Notes: generated by a model from the sequence alone, not told the origin. DNA of 64,000 bases from Acanthaster planci (GCF_001949145.1 NW_019091384.1:520584-584583), one strand, 5' to 3'; shown: positions 47,746 through 59,599, counted from the stretch's first letter. A program made the numbers and translations.

Positions 47746-48062
47746 AATAATCCATGATATTGGCCCTGATTACTCATAAACATGACGCTCAAACTCTGAG
47801 GCATGGACTAGTTTAGTTAAATGTACATGTAGGCCCTCTATATCAAGTAATGTAGGAATTGTTATCACCATATAAACCATCCCTCCTTCCTCCATGTATA
47901 AACTAATGCAAAGGAAAACTAGTGATATCCGTAGATGGAACTCTTGCAAAAATGTTGAAAACGTTTATCGAACTCACAATAACTTTGCTCATCAGCTTCG
48001 AAAGATTTCCTTGTTGAAATTTATCTGGGCCTTGCACTTTTTCAGTAAGTCTGAGGCTGATA

Positions 48063-48269
48063 TTGGTAGCGCGCCACCAAGTGATGAAAATTCGCCAGTT
48101 CGCTAAGAAGTTTGGCGCCGCGCCCCTCCGACGAAGGCGAGGGCGCCCTCCTCCTCGAGGCGCGGTGCGTCGGACGGCACGCCGGAGAGCCCCTGAGCGG
48201 CTAGGGACGAGTCCGTTGGGACCGAAGTATACCGTTCCCCAAGAAAGTTGGTCTTCGTCGAGATGATGA
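48063..48269. other. abruptly GC-rich stretch against the assembly gap
   Basis: About 200 bp of high-GC sequence (for example 'ggcgccgcgcccctccgac') sits directly before the gap, unlike the AT-rich flank. The plus-strand open frame is Arg/Pro-rich low-complexity and resembles no family. Possible explanations are a foreign contig end, a satellite or the end of a retroelement. Confidence 0.5.
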
Positions 48270-48844
48270 NNNNNNNNNNNNNNNNNNNNNNNNNNNNNNN
48301 NNNNNNNNNNNNNNNNNNNNNNNNNNNNNNNNNNNNNNNNNNNNNNNNNNNNNNNNNNNNNNNNNNNNNNNNNNNNNNNNNNNNNNNNNNNNNNNNNNNN
48401 NNNNNNNNNNNNNNNNNNNNNNNNNNNNNNNNNNNNNNNNNNNNNNNNNNNNNNNNNNNNNNNNNNNNNNNNNNNNNNNNNNNNNNNNNNNNNNNNNNNN
48501 NNNNNNNNNNNNNNNNNNNNNNNNNNNNNNNNNNNNNNNNNNNNNNNNNNNNNNNNNNNNNNNNNNNNNNNNNNNNNNNNNNNNNNNNNNNNNNNNNNNN
48601 NNNNNNNNNNNNNNNNNNNNNNNNNNNNNNNNNNNNNNNNNNNNNNNNNNNNNNNNNNNNNNNNNNNNNNNNNNNNNNNNNNNNNNNNNNNNNNNNNNNN
48701 NNNNNNNNNNNNNNNNNNNNNNNNNNNNNNNNNNNNNNNNNNNNNNNNNNNNNNNNNNNNNNNNNNNNNNNNNNNNNNNNNNNNNNNNNNNNNNNNNNNN
48801 NNNNNNNNNNNNNNNNNNNNNNNNNNNNNNNNNNNNNNNNNNNN
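48270..48844. other. assembly gap (575 N)
   Basis: Run of N. It may be a scaffold join, so linkage of the left part (calpain, AIDA) to the right part (UNC93A) depends on it. Confidence 1.
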
Positions 48845-49002
48845 AATCAGCCCCTCAACCTACCGAGCCCCTCAACAGCACACGCACCACTCGGACTTAC
48901 GCACACTAGGCTAGGTGACTTTAACCCTTGCACAGGATTCTCGACCCTTACCTCAGTATCAGCTCTTTATCAGGCCTCAGGACGACTAGTCTAGTACAGT
49001 CT

Positions 49003-49086
49003 ATAACCTAGCCTATACTATAGCCTACGCGCGCCTTTTATAGCGCTATAAAAGGCGCGCGTAGGCTATAGTATAGGCTAGGTTAT
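49003..49086. repeat. perfect 84-bp palindrome
   Basis: The 42-bp arm 49003-49044 (starting ATAACCTAGCCTATACTATA, ending TTTTATAGC) is followed without spacer by its exact reverse complement 49045-49086. The centre is TAGC|GCTA. Every base pairs. It lies 160 bp right of the gap. Confidence 0.98.
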
Positions 49087-51840
49087 GCTTTCGCGCTGCT
49101 ATGACCGCGCACGCGCTCACGTGACTAAGCAGTGACTTCCGCTGCCCTATCGCACGATGCATAAGGCGGAGCCTATGCGCCGCGCTTGCTTAGCACACAG
49201 CTATGCCCGCCTAACATCTGCCTCTGTTACTGGGCAGAGCGCCATCTATATCTTTGCACCGAGCCCAGTGACTAGCGCCCTCTGTCACGTCACAGAAGAA
49301 AGGTGGAGGGTTCCCGAAACCGTTCCCCACCATCCTTGTCTCCCATAAGCCCGCCAACTGCATTTGTGGGCATTATCATTTCCTTGGTTTGGACATAACA
49401 AAAAAGCATATCTTTGGCCGCTGTTCACTTAAAAAGGGGGAGAAGGAGTGTACCGCCTAGTGACAGAGTTCGATCCCTGGCCGTATCCCCCAAATTTCGT
49501 ATTTTTCATAACCTGTGTACAAGCTGCCGTTCATAACTTCCTTTTGGTACCCCCGCGAAAAAAATGTGTACCTCTGTGCCCTAATTTAAAGTTTAATCTA
49601 TTTTACGCAAATCCTGGGTTCTTTTTAAAACACATAATTCGTTAGGTGAACTGCTTTGCAATATTACAAATGATTTCAAAGTATAAGAGTCTAATTTGGC
49701 TGGTCATTTATGAAGTAATTTATTGTTTCTTAATACAAGCCCAACGGTAAAACCTCTATTCTCTTTAAAGAACGGAAACACTCGTAGCTCAGTTCATGCT
49801 GCACCTTGGGGTACCATGGATATTGCTAAAGGGAGAGGTTTTGCGTTTGGGCGTTCTCATTAATCCATTTTGTGAGCAAAAGCAAAAGCGTCAACACCAA
49901 AACACGAGAAATTGTTTTCGTCCCTAGCTAAATCACAGTTACTTTAGGCCAGTTTTTGTTTTATTTTTGTTTGTTTTTTAGCTAATAGGGTATTTTTACC
50001 GAGATTTTTTCTCACTCTGTCACTTTCTAGTTGACGCACTTTTTGTTTATTGAGAAATCCAAGATAACACTGCGTTGTTAATTAAACATCGCCGTATACA
50101 GCTTGTCGTTTATTTCAAGAAATTTTAGTTTCTATAAACATGAACAAGATCTCAGAAATAATTTCTGTACAAGCTTTGTCTATGACATGCACGTTTTGAA
50201 TCAGTGCCGTATATTCATCGCGGTTCAAAAAGAACTCGTTTATTTTCAGAATACTGTGTGATATATAAGCGCCATTTTGTTATGTGACAGCCTAGTAGAA
50301 TCCCGCTCTTTCTTGGCAACCCGAAGTGAGTTGCGATGGATTTCATGCACAAGTTAACAAACCAGTACAGCGAGAAGTGAAGTTTAAGTACAACCAGTAC
50401 TAGTCCCAAGTTAAAAGTGCATGGCAACTGGCAAAGACAAAGCAGGCTGCAGTTTTCAATCGGTTTACAACATTCCTTGAGCTACACCCTATATTGTCTG
50501 GAACTTGTCTACATTTTTACCCTTTGAAAACACACGAAGGGTTTCCAGAACTACGTGATCGCAAAGTTGATCAACAGCCAGTAGTGTAAGTTTATCACAA
50601 ATTTAATCACACATCACAATTTAAAGTCCATCACCTATATTAAAAGACCGTCTTCGATCGAAAAGTTGATCTGCGGTAGTGAGAGTCCATCACTGATTGC
50701 ACAGTTGATCACCGATTGCAAACATGACCACTGGTAGAGACCATCACCGATTGAGAATATGCATCGCCGATTGTTAAGGTGCATCAAACGATTACATGCC
50801 TCTTTTGCGTTCCATAGAGCAGGGGGTTACAACTGCGCTTACGTCCCTCCCGACATATAGTTGTCTTGTTTCATTTTATGTCGTTTTCAGATAACGTGAA
50901 ATGGTGCAGGAAAGAGGAAAAATAATAAGATCAACAACTGGATGCCATGAGTAATAGGACTAATTAAAACTGGGTTGGAAAAAGTGCCTTTTAAAACTCA
51001 TTTGGGGATTGAAATTAACCAGAAATCAAAGCAACATGTCACTTTACATAAGCAATTTTTCAGTGAGGTAATTGATACAATTCTCAAATTATTTTTATAA
51101 CACTTGACTTTACTAACCCCCGTTAGCTATATCTGTGTCTGTACACTATGCAATTTGTTCCTTTTTTCTGTCATTTGAATTTCAAACAGTGAGTTAACTA
51201 AATATTTAGAAGTTATTGAATGGTTTCTATTAAGCATTCAACCTTAAAACGAAGACTCTTAATTTGAAGAACTATATAGATTAGGCAAAAAGCTGTTTTG
51301 AATTTGAGCTAATAGATCAATGGTGTCTTTCCATACACACGTCTACACATGCGCCAAGCGTTGCGTGTCAGCCAAAACCGCTCCATGTTTATGGAGTCGA
51401 TTTTTGTGTCCGTGAAAGTGAAACGCATGAACGCGTGTACGTAACGCATCCAAAAAACGCAACTAACTATGAAAAGCCGCCTTTATCCGATTGGACGCCA
51501 TACTGCGGTGCGACTACACCGTCACGCACATTCCTCAGCTTGACGCAAGCGTACATTTGGCAAATCACGACACCCTATTGGTAGAAGAGGTATGTAACGC
51601 GCGCGTACCACCTGTCCACGAGCGTTGTGCCACCGCAGAAATGGCTTCTAATTCTGGTTGTCGAATGAGACTACATAGGCCTAATTATATTCGTCATTAA
51701 CGTTTTCGTTGACCGCATAAAATTATAGCATAATGACGATACACTTTAAAGCAAGTAAGTTACATACAATTTTTAAATGTATTCACACCGGTGTATTTGG
51801 CCCTTTCTGTTTCAGTGTCTTTGGCAAGTCAGTTTCAAGA
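49087..51840. other. non-coding sequence right of the gap
   Basis: No exon found. About 50540-50800 holds a degenerate series of phrases like 'gatcaccgattgcaaa' and 'ccatcaccgattgag' at roughly 30-bp spacing, a decayed minisatellite. A tRNA box B-like phrase 'gagttcgatccctgg' occurs at about 49466 without a good box A. Confidence 0.5.
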
Positions 51841-51875
51841 AAAGGGCACAGCCATCTTCTCTCATTATTATTTTC

Positions 51876-52051
51876 AATACGGCCGTTTCACAATAGTGCG
51901 CCACCAAGAGTTTGCAACACGTTGACCAATCATAATGCGCAAATTTTGTCGACCCAATGTGCGTTTGGAAAGGGTCGACAAATATTGCACATTATAATTG
52001 GCCAACGCGTTGCAAACTCCAGGTGGCGCACTATTGTGAATCGCCCGTATT
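51876..52051. mobile_element. foldback MITE, copy B
   Basis: About 176 bp, same family as copies A and C. The left end is AATACGGCCGTTTCACAATA and the right end CACTATTGTGAATCGCCCGTATT. The matching place in the paralogous copy (about 59240-59250) reads 'ttttcaatttgtcgtacg' with no insertion, an apparent empty site. Comparison suggests a 2-bp target duplication, though divergence leaves its exact bases uncertain. Confidence 0.92.
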
Positions 52052-52244
52052 TGTCGTACGTTTGATGATGCAAATGAGTGTGGTTGGAAGTTTGGTTTCA
52101 CTTCTCATGTCTGGGGAATGTATTGGACAATTTTCTATGCAAATCTCGTCGGCGTTACTTTCTGTACCCTCTTGGTTGTACTTTTCATCTCTGTACTCAA
52201 AATGTGAAGCAACTGTTTGCATTTATGTCATTAATAAAGGATAA

Positions 52245-53950
52245 TTCCAGATTCCAACATTTATTTTCATGCTTAAAGCATAAGAAGCACAAAAATTACC
52301 TCCCCAGTGTACAATATAAGATTACCATTAAAACATATATTAAGAACCTAAAGATACCAATAGATTATAGATACACGCTGTTACAGCAATTACAACAATA
52401 CACATTTTACAGATTCAAAATTACAATGACGATGGAGTAAAATTGTAAAGAAGGGAACGATGGAAGAACACAAATATAGGAAGGTGGAAAATAGGGAGGA
52501 CGGTGAGGAGGGAAAATGGGTGGATGGAGGGGGGTACAAAGGATATAAACAAACTAATAGAGGGTCTTAGAAAGCATTAGAAACACTGGAACGGTGGAAT
52601 CAACACAAAAATCAAAGTCTAGTTAGATAAAGTAGATTAAAAGTACACATTAGGCCTATCTAGTAAAAGATGAAATCAAAATATGGATGGCCCATGGCAA
52701 GAAAGACGACTTGAGTCTGTTTGTCTTGAGTGCAAGTTGGCGCACCCTACCAGATCGATTCCGAATAATGAAAGGATTGAGGGCGTAGGTAGAATCAGAC
52801 AATATTTCATTGAACTTTGTTGTAACATGACGTTGGGTGATTTCTTGTATACCCAAAAAATCGACCCCAAAATTCCTCCGGGCTTGCTTATCTATGCGAT
52901 GGAGTTTTCCATGATTGCACAAAGAGAGTGAGTTAAACCAGCTAATACAGCAAAAGGTTATAATCGACTAAACCGTACTCTGAGAGAAAAGCTTTAAATT
53001 CTGACTACTAACATAAAAAGATTTTAATTTTCTTAAAAAGCAAAGCCGTTGGTTAGATAGTTGGGAGATTCTAGTTGTATTCACATTCTAATTTAGTTTG
53101 CCATCAACAATTGTCTCCAAGTACTTAAACTCATGAACCACTTCAACAGGAGTATTGTTGATTATAATAGGTCCAGTGCTATTAGTTGTTTTACAGAAGT
53201 TGAATATCATTTCTTTGATTTTTTTGTGCGTTCAAAATCAGGTGATTACGATGGCACCACTCAACAAATCTACAAATCTCATTTCTATACTCAATATCCA
53301 GTGATGTAATCGAGTATTTTTTGAGAACCAAGTTCTCCATCAAATATTTAACTAGTTAGGAGGGAACAAAGCTGAAGTACATCGGCATTTGATGGTACAT
53401 GCATAAAGGTAAGATTACAAAGCAACATAATGACTACAGACCATCACTGTTTGATTAAAATTAACTTGTTAGGACAAAAGTACTCGGAAAGTTCCCGGCC
53501 GAGTACTTTCCAGTACCTTTCTCCTTAAAACTTAAATTTTACACAACTGGGAGTGCCTGAAGTCTAACATTTATTTTGTAATTTTACCTTTGCACATTTA
53601 CCATCAATTCCCCCTTACCCAGTTGGTACTCGGAAAGTACTCGACTACAACACTGTCAATATCACAATTGTTAGTAATCAGTCCAGTAATAGCAGTGTCA
53701 GCGGCATATTTTGAAATTGAGATTTGCAGCTTGCTGTGATCATTTAACCGAGACATCAAGTTTGTACGCAATTGATCATGGGCAAGAATGTGATGTAAGA
53801 TGTCTTGATCAAATCGCCCATAGCACTGGTTCAGATCGTCTAAAAATTGCTTTAAATCATCAGCTTGCATGTCTAACTTGTTCCGCTTAGCGTAACCTGT
53901 AATGTCCTCCGTGGCATCCCATGCGGCTTTAGGATTCTTAAATTGTATCC
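52245..53950 (-). mobile_element. decayed non-LTR retrotransposon (LINE) fragment
   Basis: Minus-strand pieces of a reverse-transcriptase polyprotein occur in order. First is a pre-RT segment N-P-K-A-A-W-D-A-T-E-D-I-T-G-Y (about 53920). Next is Y-A-A-D-T-A-I-T-G-L-I (about 53700), where the usual catalytic Y-A-D-D has become YAAD. Then come V-E-W-C-H-R-N-H-L-I-L-N-A-Q-K (about 53260) and I-I-I-N-N-T-P-V-E-V-V-H-E-F-K-Y-L (about 53140). A C-terminal piece S-G-R-V-R-Q-L-A-L-K-T-N-R then S-S-F-L-P-W-A-I lies at about 52700-52770. Frames are broken and the main RT core is deleted. It is absent from copy 2 of the duplication. Confidence 0.85.
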
Positions 53951-54433
53951 TTAGCTTCAAATAACCAACTTCAAGGGAGTCAACCAACCTTAGACAAACC
54001 TTTAGCATGCCCCCCCAGCAGCTGTGTGATTACTGGCTTCACAGACTGCCAGGACCGTTTTTGGAAAACGTCACTGATACATCGTACAGACGACACGTAA
54101 CTGTGTTTGCGCATACCGCGCAGTGCAATGGTGGGATAGAGGGTCATCGGTGTATCATAAGCATACGAGTACGATTACCTCAGTTGTTTTGTGCAATCAT
54201 CATTTTAAATTTTCTTACTGCACAAATGGTAAATAAGATTGCGGCTTTCGCTTTCTCGTGATCAAATGTAACTTGTTCGTGCACGACTATTATTTCTCCA
54301 ACTCTTGCCGTACGGCGACCCTGCATTGCAGTGAGCGCAGTGATACGTCATCAGTACACTGGGCTATTGAAAAAAACTGGTAAAATTCTGGACGTGATTA
54401 TAGACATCTTTACTCCAATTTTGCTTGGTTTGA

Positions 54434-54720
54434 TTAAAGTTCAGTTTTGACATCAGCCAATGGGTCTCCATCTGAGCGATCGTTGTCTGTTCCACTTACT
54501 CCACTCTTTTCTCGCAATTCCCCACTTCCTTTCCTGGTGTGATATTCCACCGCGTAATACAACAGCATGGACACACCCAAGAGACTCATCAAACCGTAGA
54601 TCTTGTAAGACACACACACGAACGAAAGGATACTAACAGCAAACGACAGGCAATAACCCATGCAGATGAAGAGGTACACGGCAGAGAAGGCAGGACCGTA
54701 GTTAGCCGGGAATAAGGCAC
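54434..54720 (-). CDS. UNC93A-like exon 3
   Basis: After GTTTGTAG completes Gly, then A-L-F-P-A-N-Y-G-P-A-F-S and two to three membrane segments. Ends in a hydrophilic tail with S-G-V-S-G-T-D-N-D-R-S-D-G-D-P and stop. A second, slightly different copy of this exon lies at 61088-61398. Confidence 0.93.
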
Positions 54721-56267
54721 CTACAAACACTAGAATTAAAAATATAATGTGAACGGGCAATCATACAATTAAATCAACATTTTTCATTGTTCATGTTAGT
54801 GTTATGTCAGATCACTAAGAATGTTGCCAGAATTAAGTCTTAACCCCACCAAGCTTCGGTAGTCAGGCAATGCGGACGCCGCAACCCTAGGCCTACTTGT
54901 AATTGTATCGTTTTGTTAGATCATTCAGGCCTATGTAATGAAGTTTGATTTGAAATGGCACATGTAGGCTTGGTCATAACTTGAAAAAACTAAAAGCCAT
55001 GTAAGCTCCAGCACATTCGTGTGTTTGGTATTTACCTCGAATTTGCATTGGCATGACTGCATCTCCCACGGACCATACTACAGCCAAAACAAACAAGTGC
55101 CATCTCTGTCCCTCTTCAGGGTCCCAGACCACAGAAAAGACGAACGCTCCTTCAATTAGAGTTGCTGCAACCGTCAGCATGACCAGTCTGCTCACGTACT
55201 GCCTTAGCAATCCAAAGATGATGGTGAAAATGGCGTCGCTGGCTGCAAAGACTGCAATGATGTAACCAACGTCATGAACGCCCTGTGTGCAGCTGACAAA
55301 CGACTGTAGGGGAAGTAGGGATTGGTACAAATTAGATAGAAATTCTTTGGCATAAAGCTAGTGTTTCAGAAGAACATAGCGACAGATGCAGCTTCCGATT
55401 TACCTTTGTAAAATCTCCCACAACGAACGAATAGTATGCACCAATAAAGACGGCGAAAGGCATGAGCATCAGCAGATGTGGCTCTCTCAAGGCGTGTAGT
55501 GTTGCCAGCCAGTTGGACTGTTTCTGTTCGGCTGATAGATTCGCCGATACTTCGAGGTAACAGGGTTTGACGTTGTCCATGAAGAACAGAGTGATTAGGG
55601 GAGCGAGTATCAGGCCACTGGCCGCAAAGACGCCTAAGAATATCTTGACCAGCATTTCCGGTGGCTGGAGTGTACCTATCGTCTCTTCAGGTATCTCTGC
55701 ACCACAGTCCCGCGCACCACAACAACTAGAACTGAAATTTGAACTGTCCAGGAGGCCCTCCTCTGATACGTGCCTTGTGAGGACTTGGGACAGAACAAAT
55801 GTCGCAACAGTGTTCGATATCTGCCAGGACGCGTTTTGAAAGGCCATATACCGGCTCGTGAGAACTTCGGCGAGGCTGCTGCGTAACCCTGCCTTATTGA
55901 CAGCAAGAGTATTTAGCATTGTGGATATGGCCGCCCAACTAGGTCCCGTCCCCAGACCACAGAGGATTGCGGATGGGATGAGAATAAAAAACTTCGGATA
56001 GAAGTTGCTGGCAGCATTTAGCCCGTAAGCTACCGAACCTAAGATAAGTGTCTTCTTGGTTCCAAGATTCTGTAGCATGACCGGTGATATCAAGAGACAT
56101 GAGACGGTGAGTGCTGCATAAAAGCAGCTAAGACTTGCAAGGCCTAACCCCTTGGAATCATTCAAACTGCTCTGAAGTGATTGCAAAGAACTGAAACTCA
56201 AAGAGTCAAGTCCGAACACCACACAGACCGCCACTACGTTCACGGTGTGTCTCCCAACAAACGCCAT
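54434..56267 (-). CDS. UNC93A-like multi-pass membrane protein, complete, 3 exons
   Basis: MFS-fold membrane protein of the UNC93 family. Exons 56267-55404 (288 codons, phase 0), 55303-55036, 54720-54434 give 472 residues and stop TAA (54434-54436); human UNC93A is about 457. Start at 56267 (M-A-F-V-G-R-H-T-V) is preferred to the ATG at 56351 because the family begins just before the first membrane segment and the upstream part is Cys/Arg-rich. The family motif L-Q-S-L-Q-S-S-L follows segment 1. About 11-12 hydrophobic segments are visible, with a Cys-rich extracellular loop (S-S-S-C-C-G-A-R-D-C) mid-protein, a PSWAAI segment in the N half and an acidic, Ser-rich cytoplasmic tail. UNC93A's role is poorly known; C. 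elegans UNC-93 regulates a two-pore K+ channel. No frame damage seen. Confidence 0.93.
55036..55303 (-). CDS. UNC93A-like exon 2
   Basis: After CCCTACAG reads S-F-V-S-C-T-Q-G-V-H-D-V-G-Y, then hydrophobic segments and W-S-V-G-D-A-V (family 'xWGxxDAxxxTQ'). Ends Q-I-R plus one base before GTAAAT. Confidence 0.93.
55404..56267 (-). CDS. UNC93A-like exon 1
   Basis: Encodes membrane segments 1 to about 7, including G-L-G-T-G-P-S-W-A-A-I, R-Y-M-A-F-Q-N-A-S-W-Q and the large loop. Ends G-D-F-T-K before GTAAAT. Compact single large first exon, as in many invertebrate UNC93 genes. Confidence 0.92.
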
Positions 56268-56564
56268 CGTGGCGCTGTGTGTTACACTTGCGATTTTACA
56301 ATCATGCAAACGTGCGTTTACACACGCACAGCGACAAAATGCGTGAGCCACCCACTAAAATGGACTGAGGTACGAACTTCATTTCAAACTTCAGACTTTT
56401 ATACCATTAAATAATTTTTAATGGCACGGGCGAACATTAGACATTGCGATAAAACTGGTAAACGTTACAATCGAACTTTAGACAAGTTGATAAAAAAACA
56501 GTAAAATGTGATAACAAAATGTTCGACCGAGAACAGAAAAAAGATAAGTAATAAGCCAGCTCGT

Positions 56565-56746
56565 TAATACGCGCGTTTCACAATAGTGCCCCTCTCCAAG
56601 AGTTTGCAACGCGTTAACCAATTACGATGCGCGAAATCTGTCGACCCAATGCACATTTAGAAAGGGTCGACAGATTTCGCGCATTGTGATTGGTCAACGC
56701 GTCGCCAACTCTTGGAGACGCCCACTATTGTGAAACACCCGTATTA
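56565..56746. mobile_element. foldback MITE, copy C (upstream of UNC93A)
   Basis: About 182 bp; the ends are TAATACGCGCGTTTCACAAT and CACTATTGTGAAACACCCGTATTA. It has the same 'caagagtttgcaacgcg' arms and 'gtcgaccc' centre as copies A and B. It lies about 300 bp upstream of the UNC93A-like start. Confidence 0.92.
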
Positions 56747-59200
56747 CGAACCGTGCACGTGCGAATGAACTTCTGCAAAGATCATTTGTACATGAATAGA
56801 CTTGATTTACTCATAGCTGTGTGTGTGTGTGTCGCGAACGGGCTGTTGTTGATATCACGATCGTTTAAGAAATTGCTAAAATATGGAAGATGCTTAAGAC
56901 GAAACAGGGAAGAACCACAAACAGAATGAACGTTCTGGTAACCTACAAATCCGTACAGTCATGTAAAAAAATAACACTGAATAGTGTCCCAAAATAATTT
57001 ACAATACTTTCCTATAACGTTTTCCACATACACGATTTCCACATACAGATGTCACTAATTTTCCCCTGCAGGGCCTTTTAGCCCTAAGAAAGCAATAATA
57101 ATGTCCCAATAAGTCAAATTTAGCAGTGAGAAAAATCAAAGTATTGTCTTTGAAAACACTTAGTATTGTTCAGCCAAGCCTCATAGGGTTTGTGCACAGG
57201 GTGTCAAGTGATATTTGTTTATGGAACTCACTCCCGGAAATCTTTACAAAAGCAGAATATAAGATATAATGAAACTGAAAATGGAAGAAAACTGAAAGTT
57301 TACGAGTTTAAACTATCAGGTAATTTCATAAGAATTAAGATTGATAAGTGATTAATCAAAGTCCAGCATGTGGAATTTGTTGTTGTTCCTTAAAAACTCT
57401 TTCAATCGGGCGAATTTCATCAAGTGATAAATCTTGTTCACATCCATCCATTGTGTTAAGAGTTTGTAATGGTGACAGTCCGTAAAGATTATGCAAATTA
57501 TTAAGTTAAGGCCAGTCACTTGACTTGACCAGTTAATCGCGCCAAGAATCACTCCACATTCCTCAACTGTGGATTGGCCACAGGAATGTCTGGTCGGACT
57601 TAAAAGATGAGGAATTCCGGTCTTCGTCGTATTCTGACCCAGGGCGTGGACGTGGCACTCGGCTCTTCCGTTATGCCGAGGTTTCAAGCACACCTTTAGT
57701 CCCTATGAGTGCCCATCGACAAGGCTTACCTGCCGTGTTGGTTACTGGCCGTAGCTCCTGTGGCTTCCCGCCACTGACCCGTCTCCGTGTCAACCCGGCC
57801 AACCTATGTCACACCTTCCTCACGCACCACGCCCAGTAGCCGTGCCCGCCCAATTGGACGCCTAGCCAGTATCCTGCCTGCTGGTTCGGCCACTTGTCCA
57901 CCGTCCCACACAGTTCAAGTCCGGATGTCGAAGTCGCCTCAAGTTCACCACCAAGATCAAGGCAAGAACTCTGTCGCGACTTTCTGTTACCCGGCCGGCG
58001 GCCGTCTGGGTCAGGATTCCATCCGTGGAGGTACCTCCCCTCACACAGCCATGGCAAGCCGCAATAATTTATTTAATTTATAATGTATAAATTCGTTTAC
58101 CGGTGATTTATTAGTCAAAGAAGTGTCAATTAATTTGAGTGCAGAGGATTAAACATATTGTTTTCCCTTTGTAAAGGAAACTTTCCTCCCTAGAAAGTAG
58201 CCATTTTGAAAATGCATCCCTCTGCAAAACGACTATATATTGCCACTTTCGGACCCGACTGCATTCAAATTGCTCAGTATTGAAAGCCCTTAGTCCAGGC
58301 TAGAGGTTCATATTTCTTTAATTCTCCAATTCCATGGCTCTCAGGACTCTCGAATATAGAATATCTTAAGTGGATAACTTTCATTAATGAGCTCGGCTGA
58401 CATATGGCCTATTTATAGGAGTGCACCCGAAAGGGGCATCTATCGCAAAGATAATCATGCCCTCTATTGGTCCCCCTTGGGACCTAATGAGCTGACGTGT
58501 AGTCATGCAGTGCAACATACATATTACTAATTCGTACGTAAGAAATAATTTTTTTTCTTGTCCTAAATACACTTCCGTATCTTTGTTTCTAGCTGAGTAC
58601 AGAGAAATATTTTATCTGTACACAACGTGGAACAAGTCATGGAACTACCGCAACTAGTTGCAGATGTAGTTTCATGAAAGGTTTGAAATGAAACGAAAAC
58701 AGAATAAAATAACACAAGGTACAGTTGATTGATCGGTTCCATAATTTAGCCAATTCCGCAATTTTCAAAACCTGTCCTTTGTTTTATCACTGAATACCCG
58801 GTTCGTAGTTCTGTTATACAGTTTTCTTGAAGGTCTTTCAGAAAAATTTATTTTACTTAACGGAACCACCGTAGTGAATCACGAAGAGTGCACGTGGTTA
58901 CGACTAGTTTCTGCCAATCACAGCTCTCTGCAATTGCGCCTGCACGTTCTACGCGATGCTAAATTTGTTGCGCTGTTGAATAGACGATCGTCGCGGGTGA
59001 TTTTTTTTTCAAACCAACGACCACACTAAAATCGGAAATTACACGTATCTGTTAGCCCGCAATAAAAATAGGCCTACGTGTAATGTACTCTTTCAAATGT
59101 GTAAGTAGCTTCAAGATCTTAATTTTCTCATTTCCACAAACGACTTTTAGCTGCTCACAGTTAAAAAAGGCAAAGATCTTGCAGTTACTATCCCGGCCAG
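56747..59200. other. non-coding sequence; GC-rich patch at 57700-58070
   Basis: No exon supported. The patch 57700-58070 is C/G-rich with open frames on both strands that resemble no protein I know; it could be an old retroelement fragment. The rest is AT-rich unique sequence. Confidence 0.45.
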
Positions 59201-59599
59201 AAATTGGGCATATCGTCCCGCTGTATACCGCTATTATTTTCAATTTGTCGTACGTTGAGGGTTGTAAAAGGAAGGTGATGCGGACGAATGTGCTTTGAAA
59301 TTCTGTTTTGCTTCTCATATTTGGAAGATGCATTGGACAATTTTCTATGCAAATCTCGTCGGCGTTATTTTCCTTATTCTCTTGGTTGTTCTTTTTGTCT
59401 TTGTACTTAAAGTACGAAGTATCCAAACTGTATGTGCATATATTTCACTAATAAAGGATCATTTTTTCCTTAGCTTCAAATACGCCCACTTTGGAGGAAT
59501 CGACCAACCTTAGCCAAGCCTTAAGTGAGCCCCCAAAGCAGGCGTGTTTTACCTGCTGTCAAATACCGCAAAGATCGTGTTTGAAAAATGTCATCGATA

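Larger units (their letters stand above)
45002..48062. other. region upstream of AIDA, repeat-rich, no gene assigned
   Basis: Holds the presumed AIDA promoter and 5' UTR next to 45001 (no TATA box recognised), then repeats listed separately. In human the divergent neighbour of AIDA is BROX; nothing resembling a BRO1 domain is visible here. Confidence 0.45.
51840..54850. repeat. segmental duplication copy 1 (UNC93A 3' end and downstream)
   Basis: Aligns in order with about 59200-61530. Matching landmarks are 'tttgtcgtacgtt' (about 52050/59246), 'ttttctatgcaaatctcgtc' (about 52132/59339), 'cttagcttcaaata' (about 53952/59470), 'cataccgcgcagtgca' (about 54112/60782) and the last UNC93A exon (54434-54720/61088-61398). 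Copy 1 carries the foldback MITE B and a LINE fragment that copy 2 lacks. Confidence 0.85.

Noticed and set aside
48063-48266. Arg/Pro-rich 67-codon protein
   Set aside because: Low-complexity product of GC-rich DNA running into the gap; no start context or homology.
49440-49500. tRNA or SINE start
   Set aside because: A box B-like phrase is present, but I found no convincing box A or stem pairing.
56267-56351. upstream ATG start for UNC93A-like gene at 56351
   Set aside because: Adds 28 residues rich in Cys, His and Arg that the family lacks; the ATG at 56267 sits just before membrane segment 1 as in relatives.
57787-58083. 98-codon open frame in GC-rich patch
   Set aside because: Open frames of similar length occur on both strands of the patch, as expected from base composition; no known domain.
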